NCBI RefSeq assembly: GCF_017874425.1
Contig: NZ_JAGGLL010000003.1
Coordinates: forward strand, 169,484-233,483
Direction of reading: 5' to 3'
DNA: 64,000 bases
Origin: Clostridium punense
GTDB taxonomy: Bacteria; Bacillota; Clostridia; Clostridiales; Clostridiaceae
The notes beneath the pieces are model-generated. The model ran no database searches. It saw nothing but the letters and a program-made list of their open reading frames with translations, and had not been told where the DNA came from. Shown here piece by piece: positions 1 through 8,045 of the stretch; position 1 is the stretch's first letter; each line of letters begins with the position of its first letter. Position numbers and translations under genes: made by a program.

Positions 1-339
1 TGGGGGATTATCATATTCTACCATATAAACTTCACCATTATTTCTAATGTTAAGTATTGTAAAAGTAGAGTAGGCAAGTTTTCTTACCTGACACTCTGGG
101 AGAGTATTTGTTATTGTATCAATAGTTTCCTCTATGGTAGCACCTTCTTTTAACATAGTTATTGCAATCTTCGAGGTTAATGTTGCTAAAATGTTAGCCT
201 TTACACCGCTGCCAAGACCATCAGACATTACTACAATAAGGCCATCTTCTGTGGTAACTACTTCTACATTGTCTCCACAAAGCTCTTCACCAAACTTATT
301 TAAACTAAAATTTGCGACATCTATATAATATGTTTTCAT
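1..339 (-). CDS. SpoIIE-type PP2C serine phosphatase, N-terminal part (cut by window edge)
   Basis: The first 113 codons of a protein that runs off the left edge. It opens [15 protein letters not shown] and carries the PP2C-like signature [14 protein letters not shown], the metal-binding DG of SpoIIE/RsbU phosphatases. Its ATG overlaps the stop of the upstream hydrogenase-like gene by 4 nt, so the two are translationally coupled. In [FeFe]-hydrogenase surveys, sensory hydrogenases paired with a PP2C phosphatase form a recognised group (group C, phosphatase subtype). I infer that this enzyme dephosphorylates a target protein in response to the hydrogenase sensor. The target and the C-terminal domains cannot be seen here. 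Confidence 0.85.
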   Translation of the reverse strand, partial: MKTYYIDVANFSLNKFGEELCGDNVEVVTTEDGLIVVMSDGLGSGVKANILATLTSKIAITMLKEGATIEETIDTITNTLPECQVRKLAYSTFTILNIRNNGEVYMVEYDNPP

Positions 340-2042
340 ACTTCCTTTTCCTCTTGTAAAACTTTTTTTAACTTCATCAAGGCCACCTTAGTTTCAGCGG
401 TGGTTTCACCAAGGAGACTTGCAATTTCTTGTGCTACTCTCATTTGTTTATCTATAATGCTTTGAGTTACATCTAATGCATTATGTTTTAATTCTGAAAG
501 TTGTAATTTTCTTTTTTCTTCATCCGTAATATCTGTATATATAACAAGTAGACTTGAATGTTTCTCCATGTAAATAATACTTCTATAGGCATGATAGTTA
601 TATTCGCTATAAAACACCTTTTCTTTAATCATGCTTTGCTTAGACTTTGCTACTAATTCAAAGTCCTTGTCCTGAATTATGCTAGAAATAGGCTTATCCT
701 TAAGTTGTTCTTTAGCCATGGAAAAAAGTTTTTCACCAATTGGGTTTACTTCTTTAATTTTTAGATTTGTATCTAGAAATAGTATTACGTTTGGTGAGTG
801 AGTAAAAATTTCATTTGTTGTTCTCTCAGCCATGCTTCTCATGTAAGGAACACACATTTCTATTTGAGACATTCCTTGAGATACTGCTATAGCCTTTTCA
901 TAGCAAGTATTATATCCACAAGCACCGCAGTTTAACTCATCTTCTTTGTCATATTTGCCCATTTTATTCAAGATTTCATATATTTCTTCTTCGCTTGGCT
1001 TATGAAGTTGCATGGATTTATTTTTAAAACTCCTATACAAAGGCTTCTTTACTTCTAGGTTATAGTTTGTACCTTTTTCTTTAACAGCCTTAATTCCATT
1101 TTGAATCCTTTGAATTCTGGTATATACACTTTCATTGGAAGTTGATCCCCCTGGCCCACCAAGACAACTCTCATTACAAGCACTTAACTCTACACACACC
1201 TTAGTTAGATTACCTTTTTTTAGTTCTTCTAAGAGAGTCTTACAATTATCTATGCCATGTACTCTTATGGAATCTAAATTTTTACTTTTTAGAGTAGGGG
1301 AGATAGCTTTTAAAATTCCACCTACAACGGGGTAATAATCACCACGTACAGAGCCTGCATAATCCATTACATTATCTTCACAAGAATTATAATCTATATC
1401 TTCTTCCTTTAACCACTTTACAATTTCATCAAAGGTAAGCACTGCATCTATAATACCCATATTTTCTTCAGATAAAGCCTCACATTTTTTAGAAATGCAT
1501 GGACCGATAAACACTATATAGGGATTATCATATCTTTCTCTAATGCTAACCGCATGAGCAACCATAGGAGACACAATTGGAATTACACTAGGAATTAATT
1601 CTGGGTAATATTTTTCTATGAGCATCATAACAGAAGGACAGCAACTTGTTAAAAATTCTGTTTTATCACTAGAAGTGATTATTTTCTCATACTCACGGGA
1701 TACTAACTCCGCTCCAATTGAAACTTCCTCAACATAAGAAAATCCAAGTTCATAAAGTGCGGTTACAACTTTTGAGGAATATTTAAAGAAGCCTCTGAAT
1801 GCAGGTGCTATCTGTGCGATAACCTTTCTATTATTTTTAATAGCTTCTTTTACGATGTCTACATCCGATAGGACATTTCTAGCATTCTGAGGACATACTA
1901 CGAGACATTGTCCGCAAGCTACACAGCGATTTTCTATAATTTGAGCTTGGTCATTTTTAACTTCTATAGCTTTAACATTGCAAGTTCTTACACATTTGTA
2001 ACAGTTTTTACAGTTTGCTGAGGAGAAATTCATTACTTGCAT
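336..2042 (-). CDS. Sensory-type [FeFe] hydrogenase with PAS domain
   Basis: 568 aa. Order: N-terminal 2x[4Fe-4S] ferredoxin (CKNCYKC from residue 11, CVACGQC from 40); H-cluster domain with L1 TSCCPS (132-137), L2 GPCISKK (180-186) and L3 [13 protein letters not shown] (287-299); a four-Cys Fe-S region (C372, C375, C380, C397); then a PAS-like domain (about 405-525) and a helical tail. The L1/L2/L3 motifs differ from the catalytic forms TSCCPGW/MPCIAKK/MACPGGC of the HydA in this same window, and the PAS domain indicates a sensor. It follows a 2Fe-2S protein with a 1-nt TAATG overlap and precedes a SpoIIE phosphatase with a 4-nt overlap. Known families: group C hydrogenases (HydS/HfsB-like). 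Likely role: cytoplasmic H2 or redox sensing. True hydrogenase activity is unproven. Confidence 0.88.
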   Translation of the reverse strand: MQVMNFSSANCKNCYKCVRTCNVKAIEVKNDQAQIIENRCVACGQCLVVCPQNARNVLSDVDIVKEAIKNNRKVIAQIAPAFRGFFKYSSKVVTALYELGFSYVEEVSIGAELVSREYEKIITSSDKTEFLTSCCPSVMMLIEKYYPELIPSVIPIVSPMVAHAVSIRERYDNPYIVFIGPCISKKCEALSEENMGIIDAVLTFDEIVKWLKEEDIDYNSCEDNVMDYAGSVRGDYYPVVGGILKAISPTLKSKNLDSIRVHGIDNCKTLLEELKKGNLTKVCVELSACNESCLGGPGGSTSNESVYTRIQRIQNGIKAVKEKGTNYNLEVKKPLYRSFKNKSMQLHKPSEEEIYEILNKMGKYDKEDELNCGACGYNTCYEKAIAVSQGMSQIEMCVPYMRSMAERTTNEIFTHSPNVILFLDTNLKIKEVNPIGEKLFSMAKEQLKDKPISSIIQDKDFELVAKSKQSMIKEKVFYSEYNYHAYRSIIYMEKHSSLLVIYTDITDEEKRKLQLSELKHNALDVTQSIIDKQMRVAQEIASLLGETTAETKVALMKLKKVLQEEKEV

Positions 2043-2287
2043 TATTCCACCTTCTTCTTTATATAAGTATTAAAGAATTCGTCTACATTATTAAAGTCAA
2101 CCCCAAATATATCTGTTTCATCAATTTCAACAGAAACAGCATTGGTGCAATGTCCTAAACAAAAGGCTGCTTTTAATTCAACTTTATCCTTTAGGTTATT
2201 TAATTCAATTAATTCTTTTATCCGATTTATTACTTTATGGGATCCTTTTACATAACATGCACTACCAACACAAACTTTTACTACCAT
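2042..2287 (-). CDS. (2Fe-2S) thioredoxin-like ferredoxin (NuoE-like)
   Basis: 81 aa, a stand-alone thioredoxin-fold 2Fe-2S protein. The cysteine pattern CVGSACYVKG (C6, C11) and CLGHC (C43, C47) matches the four ligands of the NuoE/HydC C-terminal domain. It is the first gene of the sensory hydrogenase operon, preceded by GGGGATGGTGAGTT and a good promoter (2321-2349), and its stop overlaps the next ATG by one base. Likely passes electrons to or from the sensor hydrogenase; this role is inferred from position and fold. Confidence 0.85.
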   Translation of the reverse strand: MVVKVCVGSACYVKGSHKVINRIKELIELNNLKDKVELKAAFCLGHCTNAVSVEIDETDIFGVDFNNVDEFFNTYIKKKVE

Positions 2288-2320
2288 AACTCACCATCCC
2301 CTTTATGAAACTATAATTAA

Positions 2321-2349
2321 ATTATAGAATTTTGTTAAAGTTTAGTCAA
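2321..2349 (-). promoter_or_regulatory. SigA-type promoter of the sensory hydrogenase operon
   Basis: Read on the minus strand: -35 TTGACT (2344-2349), 17-bp spacer, -10 TATAAT (2321-2326), about 35 bp before the first start codon. A 17-bp palindrome (2311-2327, CTATAATT-A-AATTATAG) overlaps the -10 box, and a TTGTTAA half-site resembling half a Rex box (2332-2338) lies in the spacer. The promoter is well supported; the operator ideas are weak. Confidence 0.75.
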
Positions 2350-2383
2350 TTATAAGTGGAGTAAAAATGAAAGTTAAATAAGA

Positions 2384-2420
2384 AAAACACTGCACAAGCA
2401 TTATGCTTCCGCAGTGTTTT
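2384..2420 (-). terminator. Intrinsic terminator of the ABC exporter operon
   Basis: 10-bp stem AAAACACTGC/GCAGTGTTTT with a 17-nt loop, followed on the minus strand by a T-rich run, 10 bp after the stop of the second ABC gene. Confidence 0.8.
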
Positions 2421-2429
2421 AAAAACATA

Positions 2430-4217
2430 TTACGCACCTTCGTTTAAAAATCTATATTGTGCCATATAAAGATTATAGTAGAATCCTTTTCTTCTAATTA
2501 GCTCATCATGAGTTCCTGCTTCAATAATAGTACCATTATCAATAACCATAATCTTATCACAGTCTCTAATGGTTGAAAGTCTATGAGCTATTACAAATGA
2601 TGTTCTTCCATGAAGTAATTTGTTAATACCCTTTTGAACCAAAATCTCAGTGGCGGTATCAATATTAGAGGTTGCCTCATCTAATATTAATATCCTTGGA
2701 TTAGCCAGTAAAGCTCTTGCAAAAGAAATGAGTTGACGTTGTCCTACTGAAAGTCTAGATCCTCTTTCATTTACTTGAGTATCATAACCATTTTCTAATT
2801 GCATTATAAATTCATGGGCATTAACAGCTTTAGCAGCCTCAATAATTTCTTCCTCAGTAGCATCTAACTTACCGTATCTTATATTTTCTTTAATAGTATC
2901 AGAAAATAAAAATGTATCTTGAAGCATGATCCCCATTTGGCTTCTTAGTGAGTTAAGATTAACATCTTTTACATTTTTACCATCAATCAATACTTCTCCC
3001 TTGTTAGTATCATAAAACCTACTAACTAAACTTGTAATCGTAGTTTTTCCTGCCCCCGTTGGCCCAACCAAGGCAATGGTTTCGCCAGGTTTTATTTTGA
3101 AACTAACATTATGAAGTACAGGTATATGCTTTTCATAACCAAAAGTAACATTTTTAAATTCTACAGTACCTTTAATTAAAGGCATTATCTCATTTGATTC
3201 TAAGTCCTCAATGTCTGGATTAATATCCATAATCTCAAATATTCTTTCTGCTGCTGCGAAGTTTGTTATTAAAGTATTATAGAAAGACGCTATATTCAAA
3301 ATAGGCCTCCAAAACATACCAGAATACGATATAAATGCAGCAATAGTACCAATAGTTACACTACCAGTCTGTGAAAGTTTAGCTCCGTACCAAAAGATTA
3401 ATATAGAGCTAAGTCCCCAAGAAAAGTCCACAATTGGCCAAAAAAAATCGTTATAGAATACCGCATTAACAAAGGAATCCATTAGATCATTCACTGAGTT
3501 CTTAAAGCTCTTAGAAATTTCTTTTTCATAAGTGAAATTTTGAATAATTCTAATACCTGAAAAGGACTCATGGGTAAAACCATTCAAATTAGAACGTTTT
3601 TGTCTATAAACTTGCCACTTTGAGCGTATAAATACCTGTAATCCAAATAAAGCCACAAACAGCAATGGGAGTACAGTTATAGAAATAAGTGCAAGACTAG
3701 GATTTAAATAAAACATTATTGCCGCCACTGATATAATAGTTAAAGTTTGTGGTATTAAAGTAGTTACAGCATTTGAAAATAGTTCTGAAAGAGAGTTTAC
3801 GTCTCCAACAACTCTAGCAAGTATCTTTCCTACAGGTCTGTCATCAAAGAAGGAAAAAGATAGTTTTTGTATATGAACATAAAGTTCTTGTCTTATATTT
3901 AACAATATATTATTAGTAATTTTATTCATTTGTAGTATAGATGCTCTTTGCGAATACATACTTACAATATTTAAAGCTAATAAAACACCACTAATTACTA
4001 ACATCCCAACAATGTTTTTTGTATCAATGTAGTTATCAATAGCAATTTGAAGAATCATTGGACTTAATAATCCACTAATCATGATAACTATCATCAAAAG
4101 CAATATAAATATAACTTTTATCTTAAAAGGTCTAAGGTAACTTATTAATCTTAAAAATATTTCTTTATTTTTTAAAGATATTACTTTTTCATCTTGTTTT
4201 ACTGTGTTCTTTGCCAA
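2430..4217 (-). CDS. ABC exporter half-transporter, subunit 2 (consensus Walker B, degenerate signature)
   Basis: 595 aa: six-helix membrane domain (about 30-340) fused to an ATPase domain with Walker A GPTGAGKTT and Walker B ILILDEATS, whose catalytic Glu is E514. The signature is LSVGQ instead of LSGGQ. The partner gene ends one base before this start, so the two form a coupled pair. The degenerate signature here complements the degenerate Walker B of the partner, which is exactly the asymmetry of heterodimeric exporters such as BmrCD and TM287/288. Likely exports drugs or other hydrophobic compounds; substrate unknown. The upstream attenuator (6048-6200) suggests induction by translation inhibitors. 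Confidence 0.9.
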   Translation of the reverse strand: MAKNTVKQDEKVISLKNKEIFLRLISYLRPFKIKVIFILLLMIVIMISGLLSPMILQIAIDNYIDTKNIVGMLVISGVLLALNIVSMYSQRASILQMNKITNNILLNIRQELYVHIQKLSFSFFDDRPVGKILARVVGDVNSLSELFSNAVTTLIPQTLTIISVAAIMFYLNPSLALISITVLPLLFVALFGLQVFIRSKWQVYRQKRSNLNGFTHESFSGIRIIQNFTYEKEISKSFKNSVNDLMDSFVNAVFYNDFFWPIVDFSWGLSSILIFWYGAKLSQTGSVTIGTIAAFISYSGMFWRPILNIASFYNTLITNFAAAERIFEIMDINPDIEDLESNEIMPLIKGTVEFKNVTFGYEKHIPVLHNVSFKIKPGETIALVGPTGAGKTTITSLVSRFYDTNKGEVLIDGKNVKDVNLNSLRSQMGIMLQDTFLFSDTIKENIRYGKLDATEEEIIEAAKAVNAHEFIMQLENGYDTQVNERGSRLSVGQRQLISFARALLANPRILILDEATSNIDTATEILVQKGINKLLHGRTSFVIAHRLSTIRDCDKIMVIDNGTIIEAGTHDELIRRKGFYYNLYMAQYRFLNEGA

Positions 4218-5957
4218 TTAGGACACCTCCTCTTCACTTAGTGATAAAAAGTCTTTAAATTGAGTCCTGTAAATTTCATAGTATTTACCTTGTTGTTCTA
4301 GTAAGCTATTATGATTTCCTACCTCGACAATTTCACCATCTTCCATGTAAATAATTATATCAGCATTTTTAACAGCTGAAATTCTATGAGCAATAATAAA
4401 GGTAGTAACTTTTTTATCACTGTGGTACAAATTATTTAAAAGTTCATACTCTGTCTCCATATCCAGGGCAGAAGTAGAGTCATCTAATATTAGTATAGAG
4501 CAGTCGCGAATTAAAGCTCTCGCTATGCATAGCCTTTGTTTTTGTCCTCCAGAAAGCCCAACACCTCTTTCACCAATTAAAGTATCATAACCTTCTTCCA
4601 ACTCGTTGATAAATTCTTCAGCACAAGCTGTTGCACATGCTTCTTTGATTTCATCTAAAGTAGCGTCAGCCTTACCGTATCTAATATTATTTTCAATAGT
4701 ATCTGAAAACAAGAAGGAGTCTTGGGGAACAATAGATACAGATTTTCTAAGAGTAGTTAAGTCAATATCTTTAATATCCACTCCATCAATCTTTAAACTT
4801 CCTTTGAATATATCATAATTTCTATTAATAAGACTAATTAAGGAAGATTTACCTGATCCTGTTGTACCCATTATAGCAACTGTACTTCCAGCTTTAATGT
4901 CTAAATTGATGTTTTTAAGCACTGGTTTTTCTTTATAACTAAAGAATACTTGTTCAAAGCTAATATTTCCTTCGATATTCTCTAAATTAATTGGATTATT
5001 ACTATTTTTAACTGCTGGTTTAACCTCAAGGATTTTTTCTATCTTTTTTGCAGAAGCACTACTTTGAGATAGTAAGCTTATAAGCCATCCAAGCATTCTC
5101 ATTGGCCATATTAAGAGCCATAGGTAGTTGATGAAGGCAAGAAGAGTTCCTACCGTCATTGAACCCTTGATTACTAAAATACCGCCAAAGCAAGTAACAA
5201 GTACTATTGATAAGTTGCCTAGAAATTCTTCAATGGGATAGAATTTTCCCCATACTTTTGCACGTTCCATATTTAAGTCAAAATTCTTACTGTTAAATTT
5301 TAAAAACTTTAATATTTCATGCTTTTCTCTTGCAAAAGCCTTTACTAATTTAACACCAGCAATATTTTCTTGAGCAGTAGTGTTAAGTTGTGCAGTATGA
5401 TCACTAATTTTCTCAAAAACTTTATCAAGATGCTTTTCAAGTTTTATTGTAATAAATGCAATCACCGGCATTGTAATTAGTGCAATAACAGTTAGAAGTA
5501 AATTTATTCTAATGAGTAAAATGGATGCTAAAAGGAAATAAACTATATTTTCAATAAATAGTCTAAGTCCAAAGCCTAGAACCATCCAAATATTATCTAC
5601 ATCTTCTCCAACTCTTGACATAAGCTCTCCAGTGTTCATATCATCGAAATAAGAGAAAGATAAACTTTCAATATGGTTAAAAACCTTTTGCTTTAATTCT
5701 TTTGCAACTTTTGACGCAAGAAAATCAAAAAGAAATTCCTTTAGATAGCCAAAAATAAACTTTACTAAAGTTATACCTGCTATACCTAGAAGGACTGTAG
5801 ATAATAAGTTGTATTGTCCATTCATAATAATATCGTCAGTAAAGACTTTAATTAAATATGGATTAATTAAGTCTACTGCAATAACAATAATCATAGACAA
5901 AGTACCTAAAAAGGTTAGTAGTTTGTGATTCTTAGTGTAGCTTAAAATTCTTTTCAT
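4218..5957 (-). CDS. ABC exporter half-transporter, subunit 1 (degenerate Walker B)
   Basis: 579 aa: N-terminal six-helix membrane domain, then an ATPase domain with Walker A GTTGSGKSS and signature LSGGQKQRL. Walker B reads ILILDDSTS, so the catalytic Glu is Asp (D493). It therefore supplies the consensus signature to the partner's active site and a degenerate site of its own. Start ATG is preceded by AAGGGGGCGAATATT. First gene of the exporter pair, zero-base gap to subunit 2. Expression must pass two intrinsic terminators after a 27-codon leader ORF. By architecture it is a BmrC-type partner. Confidence 0.9.
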   Translation of the reverse strand: MKRILSYTKNHKLLTFLGTLSMIIVIAVDLINPYLIKVFTDDIIMNGQYNLLSTVLLGIAGITLVKFIFGYLKEFLFDFLASKVAKELKQKVFNHIESLSFSYFDDMNTGELMSRVGEDVDNIWMVLGFGLRLFIENIVYFLLASILLIRINLLLTVIALITMPVIAFITIKLEKHLDKVFEKISDHTAQLNTTAQENIAGVKLVKAFAREKHEILKFLKFNSKNFDLNMERAKVWGKFYPIEEFLGNLSIVLVTCFGGILVIKGSMTVGTLLAFINYLWLLIWPMRMLGWLISLLSQSSASAKKIEKILEVKPAVKNSNNPINLENIEGNISFEQVFFSYKEKPVLKNINLDIKAGSTVAIMGTTGSGKSSLISLINRNYDIFKGSLKIDGVDIKDIDLTTLRKSVSIVPQDSFLFSDTIENNIRYGKADATLDEIKEACATACAEEFINELEEGYDTLIGERGVGLSGGQKQRLCIARALIRDCSILILDDSTSALDMETEYELLNNLYHSDKKVTTFIIAHRISAVKNADIIIYMEDGEIVEVGNHNSLLEQQGKYYEIYRTQFKDFLSLSEEEVS

Positions 5958-5996
5958 AATATTCGCCCCCTTAGTGTGCTGCTACCCTACAATAAA

Positions 5997-6036
5997 AAGC
6001 CATAATCCAACAACCACAAGGTTAGGATTATGGCTT
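5997..6036 (-). terminator. Leader terminator 2 ahead of the ABC exporter
   Basis: 12-bp perfect stem AAGCCATAATCC/GGATTATGGCTT with an inner AACC/GGTT pairing in the loop, followed on the minus strand by TTTTTATTG. It ends about 40 nt before the exporter start codon, with no promoter-sized space after it, so exporter mRNA must read through it. Confidence 0.85.
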
Positions 6037-6055
6037 AATTCATATATACATAAAA

Positions 6056-6080
6056 AGACCTAGGGTATTACCCTAGGTCT
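6056..6080 (-). terminator. Leader terminator 1 ahead of the ABC exporter
   Basis: Perfect 11-bp stem AGACCTAGGGT/ACCCTAGGTCT with a 3-nt loop, followed on the minus strand by a TTTTTATG run. The 5' arm plus loop (AGGGTAA, 6068-6074) is perfectly complementary to TTACCCT inside the leader ORF (6126-6132), giving a possible antiterminator. Confidence 0.88.
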
Positions 6081-6103
6081 AGACATGCAAAATAAAAAGC
6101 TTT

Positions 6104-6187
6104 TTAAAAACCTAAATTTTGAGGCAGGGTAAGATAATCGAATCTATTGAATTGTGATAAATTGGTATTAAGATTTATATTTAACAT
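6104..6187 (-). CDS. 27-codon leader peptide of the ABC exporter operon
   Basis: Small ORF beginning MLNINLNTNLSQ and ending PQNLGF, too short for usual gene finders. It has a near-perfect ribosome site AGGAGGTAGG (6191-6200) 7 nt before its ATG and lies 23 nt after a strong -10 box. Two terminators separate it from the exporter genes. Codons 19-21 hold TTACCCT, complementary to the first terminator's 5' arm. Free translation to the stop codon would cover this segment and let the terminator form; a ribosome stalled earlier would expose it for antitermination. This parallels the bmrB leader of Bacillus bmrCD. Sequence facts are clear; the mechanism is inferred. Confidence 0.78.
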   Translation of the reverse strand: MLNINLNTNLSQFNRFDYLTLPQNLGF

Positions 6188-6230
6188 TTTCCTACCTCCT
6201 AAAATTACTTGATAAATTCACCATAATTAT

Positions 6231-6260
6231 ATTATAGCTTTGGCTAACAAAATATGTCAA
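6231..6260 (-). promoter_or_regulatory. Strong SigA-type promoter of the leader/ABC exporter operon
   Basis: Minus strand: perfect -35 TTGACA (6255-6260), 18-bp spacer, perfect -10 TATAAT (6231-6236). A consensus promoter with downstream terminators is the usual layout of genes controlled by attenuation. Confidence 0.85.
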
Positions 6261-6422
6261 CAATTATTTTGTAATTTTTTGAAATTTCTTTATAGAGAAG
6301 CAACTTCAAGTATATGCACTTCTTTGATGAAATACTTTCTCACCAAAAATCAAAATAAGTTCAAGAGAATATTTAAATAAGAGGTTTTAGCAATTGAAAC
6401 GATTTATGTATTTATGAACACA

Positions 6423-6452
6423 TTGATTTTTAAGGTTGTTTATCTATATAAT
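6423..6452 (+). promoter_or_regulatory. Likely promoter of the phosphodiesterase gene
   Basis: -35 TTGATT (6423-6428), 18-bp spacer, -10 TATAAT (6447-6452), about 80 bp before the start codon. The rest of the 6261-6530 stretch shows nothing recognisable. Confidence 0.6.
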
Positions 6453-6532
6453 AGAATAAATGTATTGAACTATCACTAGGAAATGAAATTTATCAACTTT
6501 AACTTAGTTTAAAAATATAAAAGGAGGATATT

Positions 6533-7075
6533 ATGAAATTATTTTTTTTGTCAGACATTCATGGTTCTTATAAATATGCAAAACAAGGAGTAGAGGCCTT
6601 TTTTAAGGAGAAAGCTGACTATTTGATTATTTTAGGGGATATCTTATATCATGGACCACGAAATCCACTCCCTGAAGAGTATAATCCAAAAGAAGTTATA
6701 AGGTTACTAAATGATATTAAGGAAAAGATTATTAGTGTTAGAGGAAATTGTGACAGCGAGGTAGACTCAATGGTTTTGGATTTTCCTATAATGGCAGACT
6801 ATGCCTTTATACTCCACAATAATAGAAAAATTTTCGCAACTCACGGTCATTTACATAATGAGGATAATTTACCTAGCTTATGCTCAGAGGATATATTAAT
6901 CCACGGACACACCCATGTACCTATGGCAAAACAAGTGGAAAACATTTTCATATTCAACCCTGGATCTGTATCTCTTCCAAAAGAAAATCATCCTAATACA
7001 TATGGAATTATTGAAGAGAATAAATTCTTTATCAAAACTCTTGATGGCAAAATTTATATGGAATTTGATATTTAA
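6533..7075 (+). CDS. yfcE: YfcE/MJ0936-family metallophosphoesterase
   Basis: 180 aa, full length for the family. Dimetal ligand motifs appear in order: SDIHGS (D8, H10), LGDILYHGP, VRGNCDSE, ATHGH and HGHTHVP. These are the hallmarks of YfcE-type phosphodiesterases, cytosolic Mn-dependent enzymes active on phosphodiester substrates in vitro. The start follows AAAGGAGGATATT. Monocistronic: own promoter, and a terminator right after the stop. The physiological substrate is not deducible. Confidence 0.9.
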   Translation: MKLFFLSDIHGSYKYAKQGVEAFFKEKADYLIILGDILYHGPRNPLPEEYNPKEVIRLLNDIKEKIISVRGNCDSEVDSMVLDFPIMADYAFILHNNRKIFATHGHLHNEDNLPSLCSEDILIHGHTHVPMAKQVENIFIFNPGSVSLPKENHPNTYGIIEENKFFIKTLDGKIYMEFDI

Positions 7076-7086
7076 GCATAAATGTA

Positions 7087-7122
7087 AAATAGAGTGACTT
7101 TTTTAGCCACTCTATTTCCTTT
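7087..7122 (+). terminator. Intrinsic terminator after the phosphodiesterase gene
   Basis: 10-bp stem AAATAGAGTG/CACTCTATTT with an 11-nt loop, then CCTTTT; may also serve the converging minus-strand gene. Confidence 0.75.
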
Positions 7123-7173
7123 TAAATAAATATAAAACCTATTATATAATATAAGCAAAATTTATAATGCTAA

Positions 7174-7626
7174 CTAATCTTCATTTAGCATACTAAAAAC
7201 ATAAGTAAACCTAGTTGCATGCTCTTGCTCATCTGTTATAATTTCGAAAAGCATATCTCTTAGGCCAATGTTTGGAAGCATAGATTGAATTTTTCTATAT
7301 AACTCAACCGCTGCTAATTCTCCATTTATACTTGTTTCTACCGCATCAATTAATTCATCATATTCTTCAACTTCAGGAATTGGAATATCAATTTGTTTTC
7401 CAGTTAATTGATAAAAAATGTACTGGAACATCTTATAGTGTTTTCCTTCATCTTCATAAGCGAATCTAATTTGTTCCTTGATCTTGTCCTTTTTAGTCAT
7501 ATCCATCATCATTTTATACTTAACTCGGTCATGTCTTTCATCCTTCATTGCCTCAATGATTAAGTCAATTAAGTTTTTTGAAGTGTTCATATCATCCTTT
7601 ATATCTCTGTAATTTTGTTGATACAC
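7174..7626 (-). CDS. Ferritin-like four-helix protein
   Basis: 150 aa, predicted all-helical. Di-iron type ligand motifs are visible: an early Glu in EAMKDERHD, then EDEGKHYKMF, a further INGELAAVELY and a C-terminal ITDEQEHATR. This E...ExxH...E...ExxH spacing fits the rubrerythrin/ferritin-like superfamily; the rubredoxin tail of classical rubrerythrin is absent. The start is GTG, fixed by AGGAGG 7 nt upstream. Monocistronic. Plausible role in peroxide or iron handling, inferred from the fold only. Confidence 0.8.
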   Translation of the reverse strand: MYQQNYRDIKDDMNTSKNLIDLIIEAMKDERHDRVKYKMMMDMTKKDKIKEQIRFAYEDEGKHYKMFQYIFYQLTGKQIDIPIPEVEEYDELIDAVETSINGELAAVELYRKIQSMLPNIGLRDMLFEIITDEQEHATRFTYVFSMLNED

Positions 7627-8045
7627 AGGGTTTCCTCCTAAAAATTACTTTTGCATTAAAAGCATTACACTATATTATATGGTTTTTAAAAATATTTGTG
7701 ACCAGTTAAAATATCATAATATAATTTATGTTAATAGGTAAAAGTTTGTAATTATATAATAAAAACTCGTTTGAATTATTAACAATAACGACGTTCATAT
7801 TAAATTAAACCTTGGTATAAAAACAACAATTTTCCATAGAAATTTTAGCAACTATTGCTGATAAAAAATAGAGTTTTGTAGCATACTTTTATTAACTGTA
7901 AATTTAAATTTACATATTTATGAATTTAATTTCGATTATGTTTTAACCTATAAAAATCTATAATTTATGCGTAAAAATAGTTATAGTAAACTAGATTTTT
8001 AATTATTAAAGTTGGTATCTCTACAAGGTAAAGGAGTGTGCGTTT
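7627..8045. other. Intergenic region without a recognisable element
   Basis: About 420 bp, very AT-rich, between divergent genes. It must hold both promoters. I see ATATAATATAG about 50 bp before the ferritin-like gene but no matching -35 box, and no hairpin or small ORF with a ribosome site. Confidence 0.4.
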
